A stretch of 64,000 nucleotides of DNA from an uncultured bacterium (GCA_947651225.1 CANSYK010000006.1:28047-92046), one strand, 5' to 3'. Positions 34,474-42,608 are shown, counted from the first letter of the stretch. Notes: generated by a model from the letters alone, not told the origin. Program-made: numbers and translations.

Positions 34474-35880
34474 ATGATTAAAACAAGATGGGTGAGAAAT
34501 GCCGCAGTTTTCGGTACAGCAGTTACATTGTCACTGGCATGCACAGGTTTTGCGAAAGACAGCACTGCAGCAAGCGTTTGCCAGGAAACAGATATGGCAG
34601 GCCTTTCCTTATCGTTAGATAAGTACTATACAGATAATTATGTTGCACCAAAGGATGAAGCTACACCAGCTCCAAGTGCTGAGGCTGGAACAGCTACACC
34701 AGCTCCAAGTGCTTCTGCCGACGAGTCTGACAAAAAGGAAGAGGCAAAAAAGAGTACAGAAGAGAAGAGAAAAGAGGAAACGGTTGCAAAGCAGTTCCGT
34801 GATCTGGGTATTGCTGATGTAAGTGATTACATCAATATCCGTAAAAAGCCGACTACAGAGAGTAAGATTCTTGGTAAGCTTTACAGAGGTTCCTCTGCAA
34901 AGATTGTTGGCGAAAAGAATGGATGGGTAAAGATTGAATCCGGAGATGTCAAAGGTTATATCAGAAAAGATTTACTGGCGATTGGTGCAAAGGCACAGAA
35001 GCTTGCAGGGAAATTCGGTACAGCTTATGCGAAAGTAAAGACAGGAACGATTACATTAAATGTACGCTCTAAGAAGAGCACAAAGTCTTCTATTGTTACA
35101 CAGATTCCTGAGGATGAGAAGTATGAAGTAATCGGTGAGAGTGATAACTGGTATAAGGTTACAATTGATGAAGATACAAAAGGATATGTAGCAAAAGAAT
35201 TTATTAAGACCAAGGTACGTTTTAAAAAGGCAGTTTCTATTGAAGAGGAGTTGGCAGAGCAGCGCCGTAAGGAAGCAGCAGAAAGAGCAGAGCAGGAACG
35301 GCTTGATGCATTAGCAAGAGAGAGAGCAGCAGCAAATCAGTCTAGTTCAAGCAGCTCAAGCAGTAGTTCTTCAAGCAGCTCAAGCAGCAATTCTTCAAGC
35401 AGCTCAAGTAACAGCAGCAGTAGTTCCTCAAGCCATTCGAGCTCAAGCAGCAGTTCTTCAAACCGTTCAAGTTCAAGCAGCTCAAATAGCTCAAACAACA
35501 CACCGTCTGTTCCTTCTGGAACTTCAGGTTCAGCAGTTGCGAACTATGCTTGTAAGTTTGTTGGAAGACCATATGTATGGGGTGGTACAAGTCTTACAAA
35601 TGGTGCAGATTGTTCTGGATTCACAATGAGTGTTTATGCTCAGTTTGGATACAGTTTGCCACATTCTTCCGCAGCACAGGCAGGATATGGAAGAAGTGTC
35701 AGCATGTCTAATCTTCAGCCTGGTGATTTGCTCTTCTATAAGAATGGTGGAAGAATTGGTCACGTTGCAATCTATATTGGTGGTGGACGTATTGTTCATG
35801 CAAGCAATGAGACAGATGGCATTAAGATTTCCAGCTATAACTACAGACAGCCAGCTTGTGCAAGAAGAATTATTGGCTAA
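34474..35880 (+). CDS. secreted SH3-NlpC/P60 peptidoglycan hydrolase
   Basis: A 468-residue secreted cell-wall hydrolase, probably a D,L-endopeptidase. A signal peptide (1-about 35), a short Thr/Pro/Ala linker, two bacterial SH3 domains (about 110-165 and 185-245, each with NIRKKP or NVRSKK), a Glu/Arg-rich coiled stretch (250-288), a Ser/Asn-only run of about 60 residues (290-350) and the NlpC/P60 domain (355-468). The catalytic Cys is in GADCSGFTMSV, His in GRIGHVAIYIGGGRIVHAS. The promoter is consensus and GGAGG precedes the ATG. The SH3 domains likely bind the wall. Confidence 0.95.
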   Translation: MIKTRWVRNAAVFGTAVTLSLACTGFAKDSTAASVCQETDMAGLSLSLDKYYTDNYVAPKDEATPAPSAEAGTATPAPSASADESDKKEEAKKSTEEKRKEETVAKQFRDLGIADVSDYINIRKKPTTESKILGKLYRGSSAKIVGEKNGWVKIESGDVKGYIRKDLLAIGAKAQKLAGKFGTAYAKVKTGTITLNVRSKKSTKSSIVTQIPEDEKYEVIGESDNWYKVTIDEDTKGYVAKEFIKTKVRFKKAVSIEEELAEQRRKEAAERAEQERLDALARERAAANQSSSSSSSSSSSSSSSSNSSSSSSNSSSSSSSHSSSSSSSSNRSSSSSSNSSNNTPSVPSGTSGSAVANYACKFVGRPYVWGGTSLTNGADCSGFTMSVYAQFGYSLPHSSAAQAGYGRSVSMSNLQPGDLLFYKNGGRIGHVAIYIGGGRIVHASNETDGIKISSYNYRQPACARRIIG

Positions 35881-35905
35881 TTGTTTTACGGAGAATAAAA
35901 TATTC

Positions 35906-35945
35906 GAAAAGCATCGTGTGAATGCATGCGGTGCTTTTCTTTTGT
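35906..35945 (+). terminator. terminator after the NlpC/P60 gene
   Basis: GAAAAGCATCG pairs with CGGTGCTTTTC (one wobble) around 12 bases, followed by TTTTGTTG. Confidence 0.75.
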
Positions 35946-35983
35946 TGTAAAAATTTTTGTGGCAGGAAAGGAGCGGTTGGAGT

Positions 35984-36697
35984 ATGAGGGATTTTCGGAA
36001 TGGAATGAGGGATGGCCTGCCGATTGCGTTAGGGTATGTATCGGTGAGCTTTACATTTGGGCTGATGGCGGTATCGGCTGGGATGAATTGGTGGCAGGCA
36101 GTGTTAATTTCTATGACAAATGTTACTTCGGCAGGTCAGTTTGCAGGGCTTGACATTATGGTAGCAGGAGGGACTTTGGTGGAAATGGCATTATCGCAGT
36201 TTGTTATTAACCTGCGGTATGCTTTGATGTCATTGTCCCTGTCACAAAAGGTGGATCAGACAATCCACACCATTTATCGCTTTGTGGTTGGGTTTGGTGT
36301 GACAGATGAGATTTTTGCGGTGGCAATGAGCCGGAAGAAAAAGGTCAGCCGTTATTATATGTTTGGTTTGATTGCAGTGCCATATTTTGGCTGGGCAGGA
36401 GGAACATTTGCTGGCGCTGTGCTTGGGGGCGTCTTGCCGGAAATTGTCCGTTCCTCTCTTGGGATTGCAATTTATGGGATGTTTCTGGCAATTATTATTC
36501 CAAAAGCACAGGAAGATTTTCGCTATATGAAGGTGATACTGATTGCGGTTGTTTTAAGCTGTTGTTTTAAATGGCTGCCCGTTCTGAACCGTTTGTCTTC
36601 CGGCTTTGTCATTATTATTTGTGCAGTAGCAGCGTCTGCGGCAGGCGCTTTCTTTTATCCGATTGTGGAAGAGGAGAGAAAGGGGGCAGAAAAGTAA
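35984..36697 (+). CDS. azlC: AzlC family branched-chain amino-acid exporter, large subunit
   Basis: A 237-residue membrane protein with about seven helices that, with AzlD, exports branched-chain amino acids or analogues such as azaleucine. The N-terminal FRNGMRDGLPIALGYVSVSFTFGLMA is the family signature. ATG 35984 is chosen with AAAGGAG upstream; the longer frame from 35957 lacks support. The stop overlaps the azlD start (TAATG). Confidence 0.93.
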   Translation: MRDFRNGMRDGLPIALGYVSVSFTFGLMAVSAGMNWWQAVLISMTNVTSAGQFAGLDIMVAGGTLVEMALSQFVINLRYALMSLSLSQKVDQTIHTIYRFVVGFGVTDEIFAVAMSRKKKVSRYYMFGLIAVPYFGWAGGTFAGAVLGGVLPEIVRSSLGIAIYGMFLAIIIPKAQEDFRYMKVILIAVVLSCCFKWLPVLNRLSSGFVIIICAVAASAAGAFFYPIVEEERKGAEK

Positions 36698-37002
36698 TGG
36701 AAATAACTAAATTTTTCCAATATTTGATTGTTATGGCAGGAGTTACCTATGTGATTCGTGCAGTTCCTTTCGTATTGTGTAAAAAAGAAATAACGAACCG
36801 TTTTTTGCGTTCTTTTCTGGCATATGTGCCATATGCTGTTTTGGGCGCAATGACTTTTCCGGCGATTTTTTATTCAACGGATGGTTATCTGGCAGCAGTG
36901 GCAGGAACGGTTACAGCGCTAATCCTGGCTTTCCTCAGGAAAGGATTGCTGTCTGTGGCAGTGGGAGCTTGTATTGCTGCCTTTTTGGTGAATATTATAT
37001 AG
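36697..37002 (+). CDS. azlD: AzlD family small subunit of the amino-acid exporter
   Basis: A 101-residue protein with four hydrophobic helices and the family pattern MAGVTYVIRAVPFVL near 13-27 and YVPYAVLGAMTFPAIFY. ATG 36697 overlaps the azlC stop by one base; a longer frame from 36571 lies inside azlC. The azlC-azlD pair forms a two-component exporter. A repeat element with the same CGTTTACTATA end as at 10900 follows directly. Confidence 0.92.
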   Translation: MEITKFFQYLIVMAGVTYVIRAVPFVLCKKEITNRFLRSFLAYVPYAVLGAMTFPAIFYSTDGYLAAVAGTVTALILAFLRKGLLSVAVGACIAAFLVNII

Positions 37003-37042
37003 TAAAGGAAAAAAACGCTTGCGTTTTGCTTCGTTTACTATA
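37001..37042. repeat. inverted copy of the GTAAACGAAGC palindrome
   Basis: TATAGTAAAGG...CGTTTACTATA with AACGCTTGCGTT in the centre. On the complementary strand it matches 10859-10900 almost fully. It may double as the azlCD transcript-end hairpin. Confidence 0.65.
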
Positions 37043-37117
37043 ATATAATCCCAGAAGGAAACTTCGTTGTACCCAATGTCTTAGTTGTTTGATTTAGAAA
37101 GGAATGAAGCCTTGCTA

Positions 37118-37203
37118 GAGCGTGTTTGAAAATTGCTTTTTGCAAGATGTGCTTCTCACTTTGTGGGAGAGCAGATTCTGAGAATGAATTTTCAAACACG
37201 CTC
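37118..37203. repeat. 86-bp element with perfect 17-bp inverted ends
   Basis: GAGCGTGTTTGAAAATT at 37118-37134 is exactly inverted at 37187-37203. The interior has no coding potential and no clear target duplication is seen (flanks CTA and AAT). It sits at the 5' edge of the DinD-like remnant, which it may have helped to break. Confidence 0.7.
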
Positions 37204-37561
37204 AATGCAGGGCTTTGTTTTATTCTACAGAAAGAAACAGGATATGGATAAAATACAAGCAGGCTGCCAAGAGCCGGGGCAGAACGTCTGGATGAAATTG
37301 CCGATCCTGAAAAGGCAATGCAGCGTGCTGTTGATACATATAAAGCAAAAGGGTATTCTGATAAATGGATTACACAACGTCTGCGTTCCATTGAAATCCG
37401 AAAGGAATTAACCAATGAATGGCAAAACTCTGGCATCAGTAGTTCCAAAGAATATGCTGCCCTTGCCAATATACTGACAATGGCATGGTCAGTATATTGG
37501 TAAGGGCATACAAAAAGATCAAAGGGTTAAGAAAAGAAAATCTGCGGGATAACATGACAAA
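37204..37561 (+). pseudogene. DinD/BRO-type antirepressor remnant
   Basis: Conceptual translation gives the C-terminal half of a phage antirepressor/DinD-like protein: RLDEIADPEKAMQRAVDTY then GYSDKWITQRLRSIEIRKEL in one frame (from about 37279), ending TMAWS, then KKIKGLRKENLRDNMTN in another frame after 37498. At least two frameshifts are needed and the N-terminal half is absent. The end abuts the hicA start. It is decayed and probably came with a phage or mobile island. Confidence 0.7.
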
Positions 37562-37567
37562 TCACAT

Positions 37568-37747
37568 ATGAGCCGTGAATAACTAAAAGTACTACACAAG
37601 GATGGCTGGCACGAAACCAATAAGGAAGGCTCTCATATAAGCCTGAAGCATCCAACGAAGCCTGGAAAGGTCACGGTTCCAAACCATAATGGAGACCTGA
37701 AACCAGGAACTCTAAACAGTATTTACAAGCAAGCAGGACTTAAATAG
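37568..37747 (+). pseudogene. hicA: hicA toxin disrupted by a nonsense codon
   Basis: A 59-codon HicA frame interrupted by one stop. Translation reads MSRE, TAA at 37580-37582, then LKVLHKDGWHETNKEGSH, HPTKPGKVTVPNHNGDLK and PGTLNSIYKQAGLK to TAG at 37745. HicA is a dsRBD-fold mRNA interferase; the catalytic His in GSHIS is still encoded. No alternative start follows the stop in frame before the core, so active toxin should not be made unless the stop is read through. The frame downstream is clean, so the lesion is recent or a sequencing error. The hicB antitoxin follows at once. Confidence 0.75.
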
Positions 37748-37785
37748 CCCTACTGTCTGTTGCCCTCACAGAAAGGAGCGTGTTT

Positions 37786-38199
37786 ATGCAGAATTTAACC
37801 TATTTGGCTGTTTTAGAACCATCAACCAACGGCTCATACAGCATCTATTTCCCTGATTTGCCAGGCTGTATCAGTGTAGGGAACAGCCTAGAAGATGCAG
37901 CACACATGGCAGCAGAAGCCGCAAGCCTCCATGTATACAGTATGGAATGTGACAATGAGGAGATCCCCACCCCATCCGTGAACCTATCCAGAGATGACAC
38001 AGAGGGGAACATTGTAATGCCAGTGACCATCCATCCTGATTTGTTCCGCATGAAGAAAGACAACGAACGTGTCAAAACCAACATTACCCTCCCTGCATGG
38101 CTCAAACGCATTGCCGAAGAGAGGAAAGTGAACTATTCCCGGCTTTTGGAAACGGCTTTGATTGATTATCTGCAAATTCCCAAGTCAAAAATCCAGTAA
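37786..38199 (+). CDS. hicB: HicB family antitoxin
   Basis: A 137-residue antitoxin. The N-terminal partial RNase H-like fold starts NLTYLAVLEP and carries FPDLPGCISVGNSLEDAAHMAAEA near 23-46, which is the family signature. The C-terminal part (NITLPAWLKRIAEERKVNYSRLLETAL) is a ribbon-helix-helix-like DNA-binding region. ATG 37786 is chosen with GAAAGGAG seven bases upstream; GTG 37780 is possible. The partner hicA carries a nonsense codon. A hairpin terminator follows. Confidence 0.9.
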   Translation: MQNLTYLAVLEPSTNGSYSIYFPDLPGCISVGNSLEDAAHMAAEAASLHVYSMECDNEEIPTPSVNLSRDDTEGNIVMPVTIHPDLFRMKKDNERVKTNITLPAWLKRIAEERKVNYSRLLETALIDYLQIPKSKIQ

Positions 38200-38202
38200 A
38201 GG

Positions 38203-38233
38203 AAAAGGCATGTGCTATCTGCATATGCCTTTT
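38203..38233. terminator. terminator after hicB
   Basis: AAAAGGCAT pairs with ATGCCTTTT across 13 bases. Confidence 0.65.
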
Positions 38234-38398
38234 GAGTCTCCTGTTTTCACTCCTGCCTTTTTTGACATGCCCCTGGGCTGCTGTCCAATTGTAAATAGTA
38301 GCTTGAGAAATTGCCAAAAGTAGTGTATAATATACAGACAATTATCAAAAGAAGGAAGAAACTGTGCCATAGTGGCACGGGGAAAAGGGGGAAAGTTC

Positions 38399-39718
38399 AT
38401 GAGTAAAAATATTATAAGAAAAAGGTCTATTAAAATTGTGGTATCGGTATTATTAGCGTTTTCGCTAATAATTCAGATGTCTTCAGGTTCACAGGCAAAG
38501 GCAACACCAAAGTTAAATAAGACAAAGGTTACACTGACATTGGGCAATACAGTGGATTTGGTGCTTCAAAATTCATCCTCAAAACCGAAATGGTCCTCAA
38601 ATAAGAAATCAGTTGCGACAGTAAGTTCCAGTGGTGAAGTTCTGGCAAAAGCGGCCGGAACAGCAAAGATTACAGCAAAGGTTGGAACAAAGCAGTATGT
38701 ATGTAAGGTTACTGTTCCAAAGCAGTATATCAACAATACTTCTATTACATTAAATGCAGGGGAGAGCAAGAATCTTATCATGTATGGTGTAGCAAAGGAA
38801 GATGTGATTTTCTGGTGCAGTGACAATGAGGATATTGCCAGGGTTTCTTCCAGTGGTAAGGTGACAGCAGTAAAAAAAGGTGAAACAGAGATTTATGCTA
38901 TTTTAAATGCTGGTTTGGGAAAAACTTATCAATGCACTGTTACGGTAAAAGGCAGTACGGGTACAGAACCAACGGCCTCACCATCGCCATTACCAAGTGT
39001 TTCGCCGTCGCCAACACCATCTGGTTCACCAACACCATCTGGTTCGCCAGTACCTTCTGTATCGCCAACACCAACGCCAGCGTTAGATTCAAAAGATTAC
39101 TATAATGGAGTTAAGATTGTTGAAAAGCTGAAGGATGGATTTTATAGCACAGAAACAATTGATGTAAGTAAATATTTCAATAGTGATAATATTAATACAT
39201 ATGTACTGAAAGCGGAATCAAGTAATAAGGGAACTGCTTATGTGGATAAGATTATTGATAACCACCTTGTTATAGTGCGCACAGGCGGCTTTATAGGAAC
39301 AGCGTATATTACACTGACCTGTAATACAGAAAAAATCGTTCTGCAATATACAGCAGAGCATAAGCCAATTAATATTACAAGTATTTATTTGGATGTTCCA
39401 GGAACCGTCGTAACAGTAGGGGATAAGGTAAAGATTCATATTGATACAATGATGGATAATGAATTTAAAAATGCAACGGTGTATCTTAAGTCTTATGAGC
39501 CAAATATGCCTTCTCAGATTGTTCTGACAGAGTTTACAAAAGATCCGCGTGCACCATATAGTTATGTTGCTGAGTTTGTCGTTACAAAGGATATGATCTC
39601 TGGTATGTGGGGGCTTGGTTTATGTATGCTGTTTGATGATAAGGGATATGTAGAAATGGTAAATTCAAATGGTACGGTAAATGAATTTGCTGACACATGT
39701 TTCTTCTATGTAAGGTAA
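38399..39718 (+). CDS. secreted Big_2 (bacterial Ig-like) protein with Ser/Pro linker
   Basis: A 439-residue exported protein. A signal peptide (1-about 33) is followed by two Big_2 domains (about 34-110 and 111-190; motifs LTLGNTVDLVLQ, KWSSNKKSVATVSSSGEVLA, AKAAGTAKITAKV). Next is a repetitive linker of SPTPSGSPTP-like units (about 195-225), then a beta-rich C-terminal region (about 230-439) that I do not recognise. ATG 38399 is chosen with GGGGGAAAG upstream. There is no LPXTG or lipobox, so it is released or held by another part. Function is unknown; adhesion or matrix roles are common for the family. Confidence 0.85.
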   Translation: MSKNIIRKRSIKIVVSVLLAFSLIIQMSSGSQAKATPKLNKTKVTLTLGNTVDLVLQNSSSKPKWSSNKKSVATVSSSGEVLAKAAGTAKITAKVGTKQYVCKVTVPKQYINNTSITLNAGESKNLIMYGVAKEDVIFWCSDNEDIARVSSSGKVTAVKKGETEIYAILNAGLGKTYQCTVTVKGSTGTEPTASPSPLPSVSPSPTPSGSPTPSGSPVPSVSPTPTPALDSKDYYNGVKIVEKLKDGFYSTETIDVSKYFNSDNINTYVLKAESSNKGTAYVDKIIDNHLVIVRTGGFIGTAYITLTCNTEKIVLQYTAEHKPINITSIYLDVPGTVVTVGDKVKIHIDTMMDNEFKNATVYLKSYEPNMPSQIVLTEFTKDPRAPYSYVAEFVVTKDMISGMWGLGLCMLFDDKGYVEMVNSNGTVNEFADTCFFYVR

Positions 39719-39774
39719 AATAGAATTTTCAATAGTATAGTTAGGATTTGGATTAAAATTTCAAATTAATAATG

Positions 39775-39812
39775 GAAACTGCTCTGCGTTTGACAGGGCA
39801 GTTTCTTTTTGA
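39775..39812 (+). terminator. terminator after the Big_2 protein gene
   Basis: GAAACTGC pairs with GCAGTTTC across about 15 bases, followed by TTTTT. Confidence 0.75.
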
Positions 39813-39832
39813 TACAGTTCCTAAGTATTGTA

Positions 39833-40147
39833 TTACCTCAAAATGTTCTCATAATCCTGCAAATTATGGTAGATGCCATCAACATATGCTCTATTGCCTT
39901 CGATTCGATAAAGCATAGAATACTTATGACGCCTAAAATGGATTGTCCGGTAACCCAGAGCCCTGAGTCTGGAATCTTCGCAGAACTTCAGACTACCGGC
40001 TATATGGGAAAGCCGGTCAAGCGTATTTTCCATGTCGTTTACAACATTCGTTGCAGCCTGCTCACTTTTGAGTTCGTATAGGAGATAATTAATAATCCGC
40101 CGAAAATCCATTTTGGCTTGTGTAGTCAAAAGAACTTCATATTCCAT
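39833..40147 (-). CDS. RelE/ParE family toxin
   Basis: A 104-residue plasmid-stabilisation-type toxin. It shows YEVLLTTQAKMDFRRIINYL at the N-terminus and LGYRTIHFRRHKYSMLYRI in the core with VDGIYHNLQDYENIL at the end, the ParE/RelE fold pattern. ATG 40147 is chosen; AGGGAAG lies upstream on the minus strand. It overlaps the antitoxin gene by 11 bases, as is usual. The target (gyrase or ribosome-bound mRNA) cannot be decided from sequence alone. Confidence 0.85.
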   Translation of the reverse strand: MEYEVLLTTQAKMDFRRIINYLLYELKSEQAATNVVNDMENTLDRLSHIAGSLKFCEDSRLRALGYRTIHFRRHKYSMLYRIEGNRAYVDGIYHNLQDYENILR

Positions 40148-40376
40148 ATTCTTCCCTGAGCTCAGCAAGAAATTCACCTGCCTTCTGGTATTCGCCAGCC
40201 GCTGTCTGCTTTCTGGAAATTTCCAAATCTCGATAGATATCCTCCCGGCTCTTTAATGGGAACGGGCAGTCATCCTTTTGCTGCTGAAAGAGTTTTTTGG
40301 CCAAATCCTGTATCTTGATTAGATCTGTCTCTGGCAGAACTTCTATCATAGAAATGGTATTATCAAGAGTACTCAT
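40137..40376 (-). CDS. antitoxin of the RelE/ParE pair
   Basis: A 79-residue antitoxin, acidic and helical: STLDNTISMIEVLPETDLIK near the start and PLKSREDIYRDLEISRKQ later. It resembles the small antitoxins linked to ParE-like toxins in Clostridia. ATG 40376 has a perfect GGAGGA site; the longer frame to 40442 runs into a repeat element. It is translated before the toxin and overlaps it. Confidence 0.8.
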   Translation of the reverse strand: MSTLDNTISMIEVLPETDLIKIQDLAKKLFQQQKDDCPFPLKSREDIYRDLEISRKQTAAGEYQKAGEFLAELREEYGI

Positions 40377-40412
40377 AGTAATCCTCCTCTCAAATTCTTT
40401 AACAACAAATAG

Positions 40413-40572
40413 TAAGGCTCTGTAAATAATTAAATGAAACAACTTGCTTGCCTGTTTTTTCGATTGCTACATCAAAAAGCCTCGCCGTAGCCTGCTACGC
40501 CTACGTTTTTTTCTTTGCACTCGGAAAAACATTCTTCGCAACTTGTTCATTTAATTTATTTACAGTTCCTAA
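40413..40572. repeat. 160-bp MITE-like element upstream of the toxin-antitoxin pair
   Basis: The ends form imperfect inverted repeats of about 34 bases (left AGGCTCTGTAAATAA then TTAAATGAAACAACTTGC; right is the complement of AGGAACTGTAAATAAATT then AAATGAACAAGTTGC). The interior holds a GC-rich hairpin (CGCCGTAGCC with CTACGCCTACG). It lies 37 bases upstream of the antitoxin ATG, where the promoter would be, so it may supply or replace that promoter. A TA dinucleotide flanks both sides. Confidence 0.75.
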
Positions 40573-40668
40573 TCACATTCCTATTTATTATAACATCTTC
40601 GGGGAAAAGTATAAACCTTTTTCTGAATAGTACAGTGATACTGCTAATCCGCATCTTGCTTGAATAGA

Positions 40669-41118
40669 TTAATGATTTTTTGTATAAAATTCATTCAATA
40701 TTTTTGCTAAAACCTTTGGGTTTTCTTCATTCACAACATGACCAGTGCTTTCAATAATTTTCAATTCAGCATCTTTAATGTTTTGTGATAAGTAATGCGC
40801 CGATTTTATGTTTGCGCTATCTTTCTGTCCACAAAGAATAAGTGTGGGGCACTTAGGAATACTTACTTTGCCGCTGAAATCTAAGTTTTTCATAGTACTC
40901 CCTAAAGCGAAAGTCCTTTTTTTATCAAATGCCATGGTTTCAAAAACGGATTTTGGTAAAAATCTGAAAACCACATTTTGTAAAGAGAACATTATTTTTG
41001 GAATTTTATGAGGTGTTCCTATTAAAACTAATGTTTTTGTTTTTTGCGGGAAATCCAAAGCATAATTTAGCGCCAAAATACCGCCTAATGAAAGACCGCA
41101 CAAATGAATTTCCCACAA
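40669..41118 (-). pseudogene. alpha/beta hydrolase, N-terminally truncated
   Basis: A 149-residue fragment of an alpha/beta-fold hydrolase. The nucleophile elbow GLSLGG is at residues 8-13, the Asp in CGQKDSANI near 98, and the His in ESTGHVVNEENP near 126, so the triad remains. The first about 80 residues, with the oxyanion-hole HG motif, are missing. The frame opens from TTG 41118 without a good ribosome site and is preceded by a terminator hairpin. It is probably a remnant cut at its 5' end. Confidence 0.7.
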
Positions 41119-41145
41119 AAATCCACTCTCATTATTTAACGAACA

Positions 41146-41180
41146 AAAACGGCAGTATCACATTATGATACCACCGTTTT
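41146..41180 (-). terminator. original tRNA-Leu terminator, displaced by the insertion
   Basis: On the minus strand AAAACGGTGGTATCA pairs with TGATACTGCCGTTTT and is followed by a T-rich run. It stands just beyond the left copy of the tRNA 3' end, where the terminator of the tRNA-Leu transcript would have been before the element inserted. Confidence 0.65.
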
Positions 41181-41255
41181 GCTTTAACATTCAAGATATA
41201 CTAAAAATCTGAAACTGTCCTCGATTGAAACTGCATTCAGATTATCATTATCTAG

Positions 41256-41279
41256 TGCCGGTGGTGGGACTCGAACCCA
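41256..41279. other. left attachment site (tRNA-Leu 3' end duplicate)
   Basis: Starts TGCCGGTGGTGG and ends TCGAACCCA; identical to 46129-46152 over 24 bases, and different on both sides of it. It is the chromosomal-side copy made by integration. Confidence 0.88.
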
Positions 41280-41316
41280 TATATAGTATTATCCGATAAA
41301 CCATTATTTTGTGCTG

Positions 41317-41361
41317 AACAAAGCCAGAACTCCTATAAAATAAAGGGTTTCTGGCTTTGTT
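41317..41361. terminator. terminator after the integrase gene
   Basis: AACAAAGCCAGAA pairs perfectly with 41349-41361. It lies between the integrase stop and the attachment site. Confidence 0.75.
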
Positions 41362-41395
41362 GTGTTCTAACGAGTTTTTTCATATCTTATTGCGT

Positions 41396-41435
41396 TTTGT
41401 CATTTCTAATACATTTTTTGTCATGGATTTGTCAT
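41396..41435. promoter_or_regulatory. left arm-type integrase sites (three TTTGTCAT repeats)
   Basis: TTTGTCAT occurs at 41396, 41417 and 41428 in the same direction, the last two extended as TTTGTCATGGA. Spacing is 21 and 11 bases, near whole helical turns. Two more lie at the right end (46070, 46082). Repeats at both ends are expected for arm sites bound by the N-terminal domain of a tyrosine integrase. Confidence 0.6.
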
Positions 41436-42427
41436 GGAATTTCCTTAAAAACGATGTCATTTAATCTTCTTGACGCCTCTCTCAGTGCTTGCATTGCTTC
41501 ATCCTGCATGGCATGGCTGTATACGCTTTTCATCACGCCGTCAGTCTGCCAACCTCCCATTCTCATAATATCTTCGTCTGGTATATACATGGCACTCATT
41601 CGGGACGCAAAGTAATGCCGCAGCTTATGCATGGAAAACTTTTCTATTCCCAACTTTTTTTCAGTATTATACAGAAATGTTGTGATTCGGTTAGGATGCC
41701 CTTTATACACATACCCTTTTTCCCTGATTTTATCTGCCAACCAACTAGGTATTACAACCTTTCTTGTACTGGATGTTGTTTTTGTTGTTTTCACCACCCA
41801 CTGTTTGTTTTCGCCTAAAACCACAGCCTTATTGATTGTTACGACATCATCCTTTATGTCGTCCACTTCCAGTGCGCATATTTCCGACCGTCGCATACCA
41901 TAACAGGCAAGCACCAGAGGTATTTCATACTCCGTACCCCTAGCACATTCAAGCACTCTTCTCACATCCTCGTCAGACGGTATATACGGCTCATTCTTGG
42001 CTTTTTGAGACAAAGTGGTAATCTTTATGTCTGGACGGAAAGTGTACAGAACAGCCGATATGAAGCCGTGACAGTTGCGCACAGTTTTTGGACTTCTATC
42101 TGCTGCAAACCTATTGATTTCCCTTTGTATATCCATTTGCTCTATATCTCTGATTGCTTTGTCGAGAAAAACATCTGATATCCCTTTTATAATCCATGAA
42201 TATCCCCTTATTGTGCTGGGAGATAATACATTTCTTTTGGATTCGATATACTCTTCTGCGGCATCCCGAAAAGTTATTCTCTTTCTTTTTGTCTTTACCT
42301 TATCCAGTTCCTCAGCCATCAACTTTATGGCTTCCTTTTGTGTAGGTTTGTAATCTGTCACAATTTGATGACCCTTGTACATCTTCCTTATCCTGTAAGA
42401 GCCAGACGGCAGTTTTTCAATTTTCAT
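41432..42427 (-). CDS. int: tyrosine integrase of the element
   Basis: A 331-residue tyrosine recombinase that should integrate and excise the element at tRNA-Leu. An N-terminal arm-binding domain (1-60, with SGSYRIRKMYKGH), a SAM-like core-binding domain (65-160) and the catalytic domain. Catalytic residues are visible: Arg in CYGMRRSEICALE near 203, Lys in the TTSSTRKVV hairpin, HKLRHYFASRM near 277, GGW near 299 and Tyr in SVYSHAMQ near 309. ATG 42427 has AAGGAG nine bases upstream; the longer frame to 42508 lacks support. It appears intact. Confidence 0.93.
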   Translation of the reverse strand: MKIEKLPSGSYRIRKMYKGHQIVTDYKPTQKEAIKLMAEELDKVKTKRKRITFRDAAEEYIESKRNVLSPSTIRGYSWIIKGISDVFLDKAIRDIEQMDIQREINRFAADRSPKTVRNCHGFISAVLYTFRPDIKITTLSQKAKNEPYIPSDEDVRRVLECARGTEYEIPLVLACYGMRRSEICALEVDDIKDDVVTINKAVVLGENKQWVVKTTKTTSSTRKVVIPSWLADKIREKGYVYKGHPNRITTFLYNTEKKLGIEKFSMHKLRHYFASRMSAMYIPDEDIMRMGGWQTDGVMKSVYSHAMQDEAMQALREASRRLNDIVFKEIP

Positions 42428-42548
42428 GGTATCATTCTCCTTAAAAAAGTGTATAAAAATAACAGCCAGTGAAAAATCACTTGCATGGCTGCCCGGAAGA
42501 TGATACAATATATTTGCGAAAAATGTATATGTCCTCCGGGATATATCT

Positions 42549-42590
42549 AAAACCGTTCAGTGTGCCAACACTGGGCGGTTTTATTTTTTG
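42549..42590. terminator. hairpin between integrase and Big_2 gene
   Basis: AAAACCGTTCAGTGT pairs with ACACTGGGCGGTTTT (two wobble pairs) around a four-base loop. A T-rich tail lies on the plus-strand side. Confidence 0.6.
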
Positions 42591-42608
42591 TACAAAACTT
42601 TCCTGCCT

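Noticed and set aside
35340..35500. CRISPR-like short tandem repeats
   Set aside because: The repeats are AGC/TCA/AGT serine codons of the NlpC/P60 linker in one clean frame; there are no spacers.
37038..37469. 143-codon minus-strand ORF over the DinD-like remnant
   Set aside because: It spans the inverted-repeat element and has no family similarity; the plus strand shows a clear DinD-like translation.
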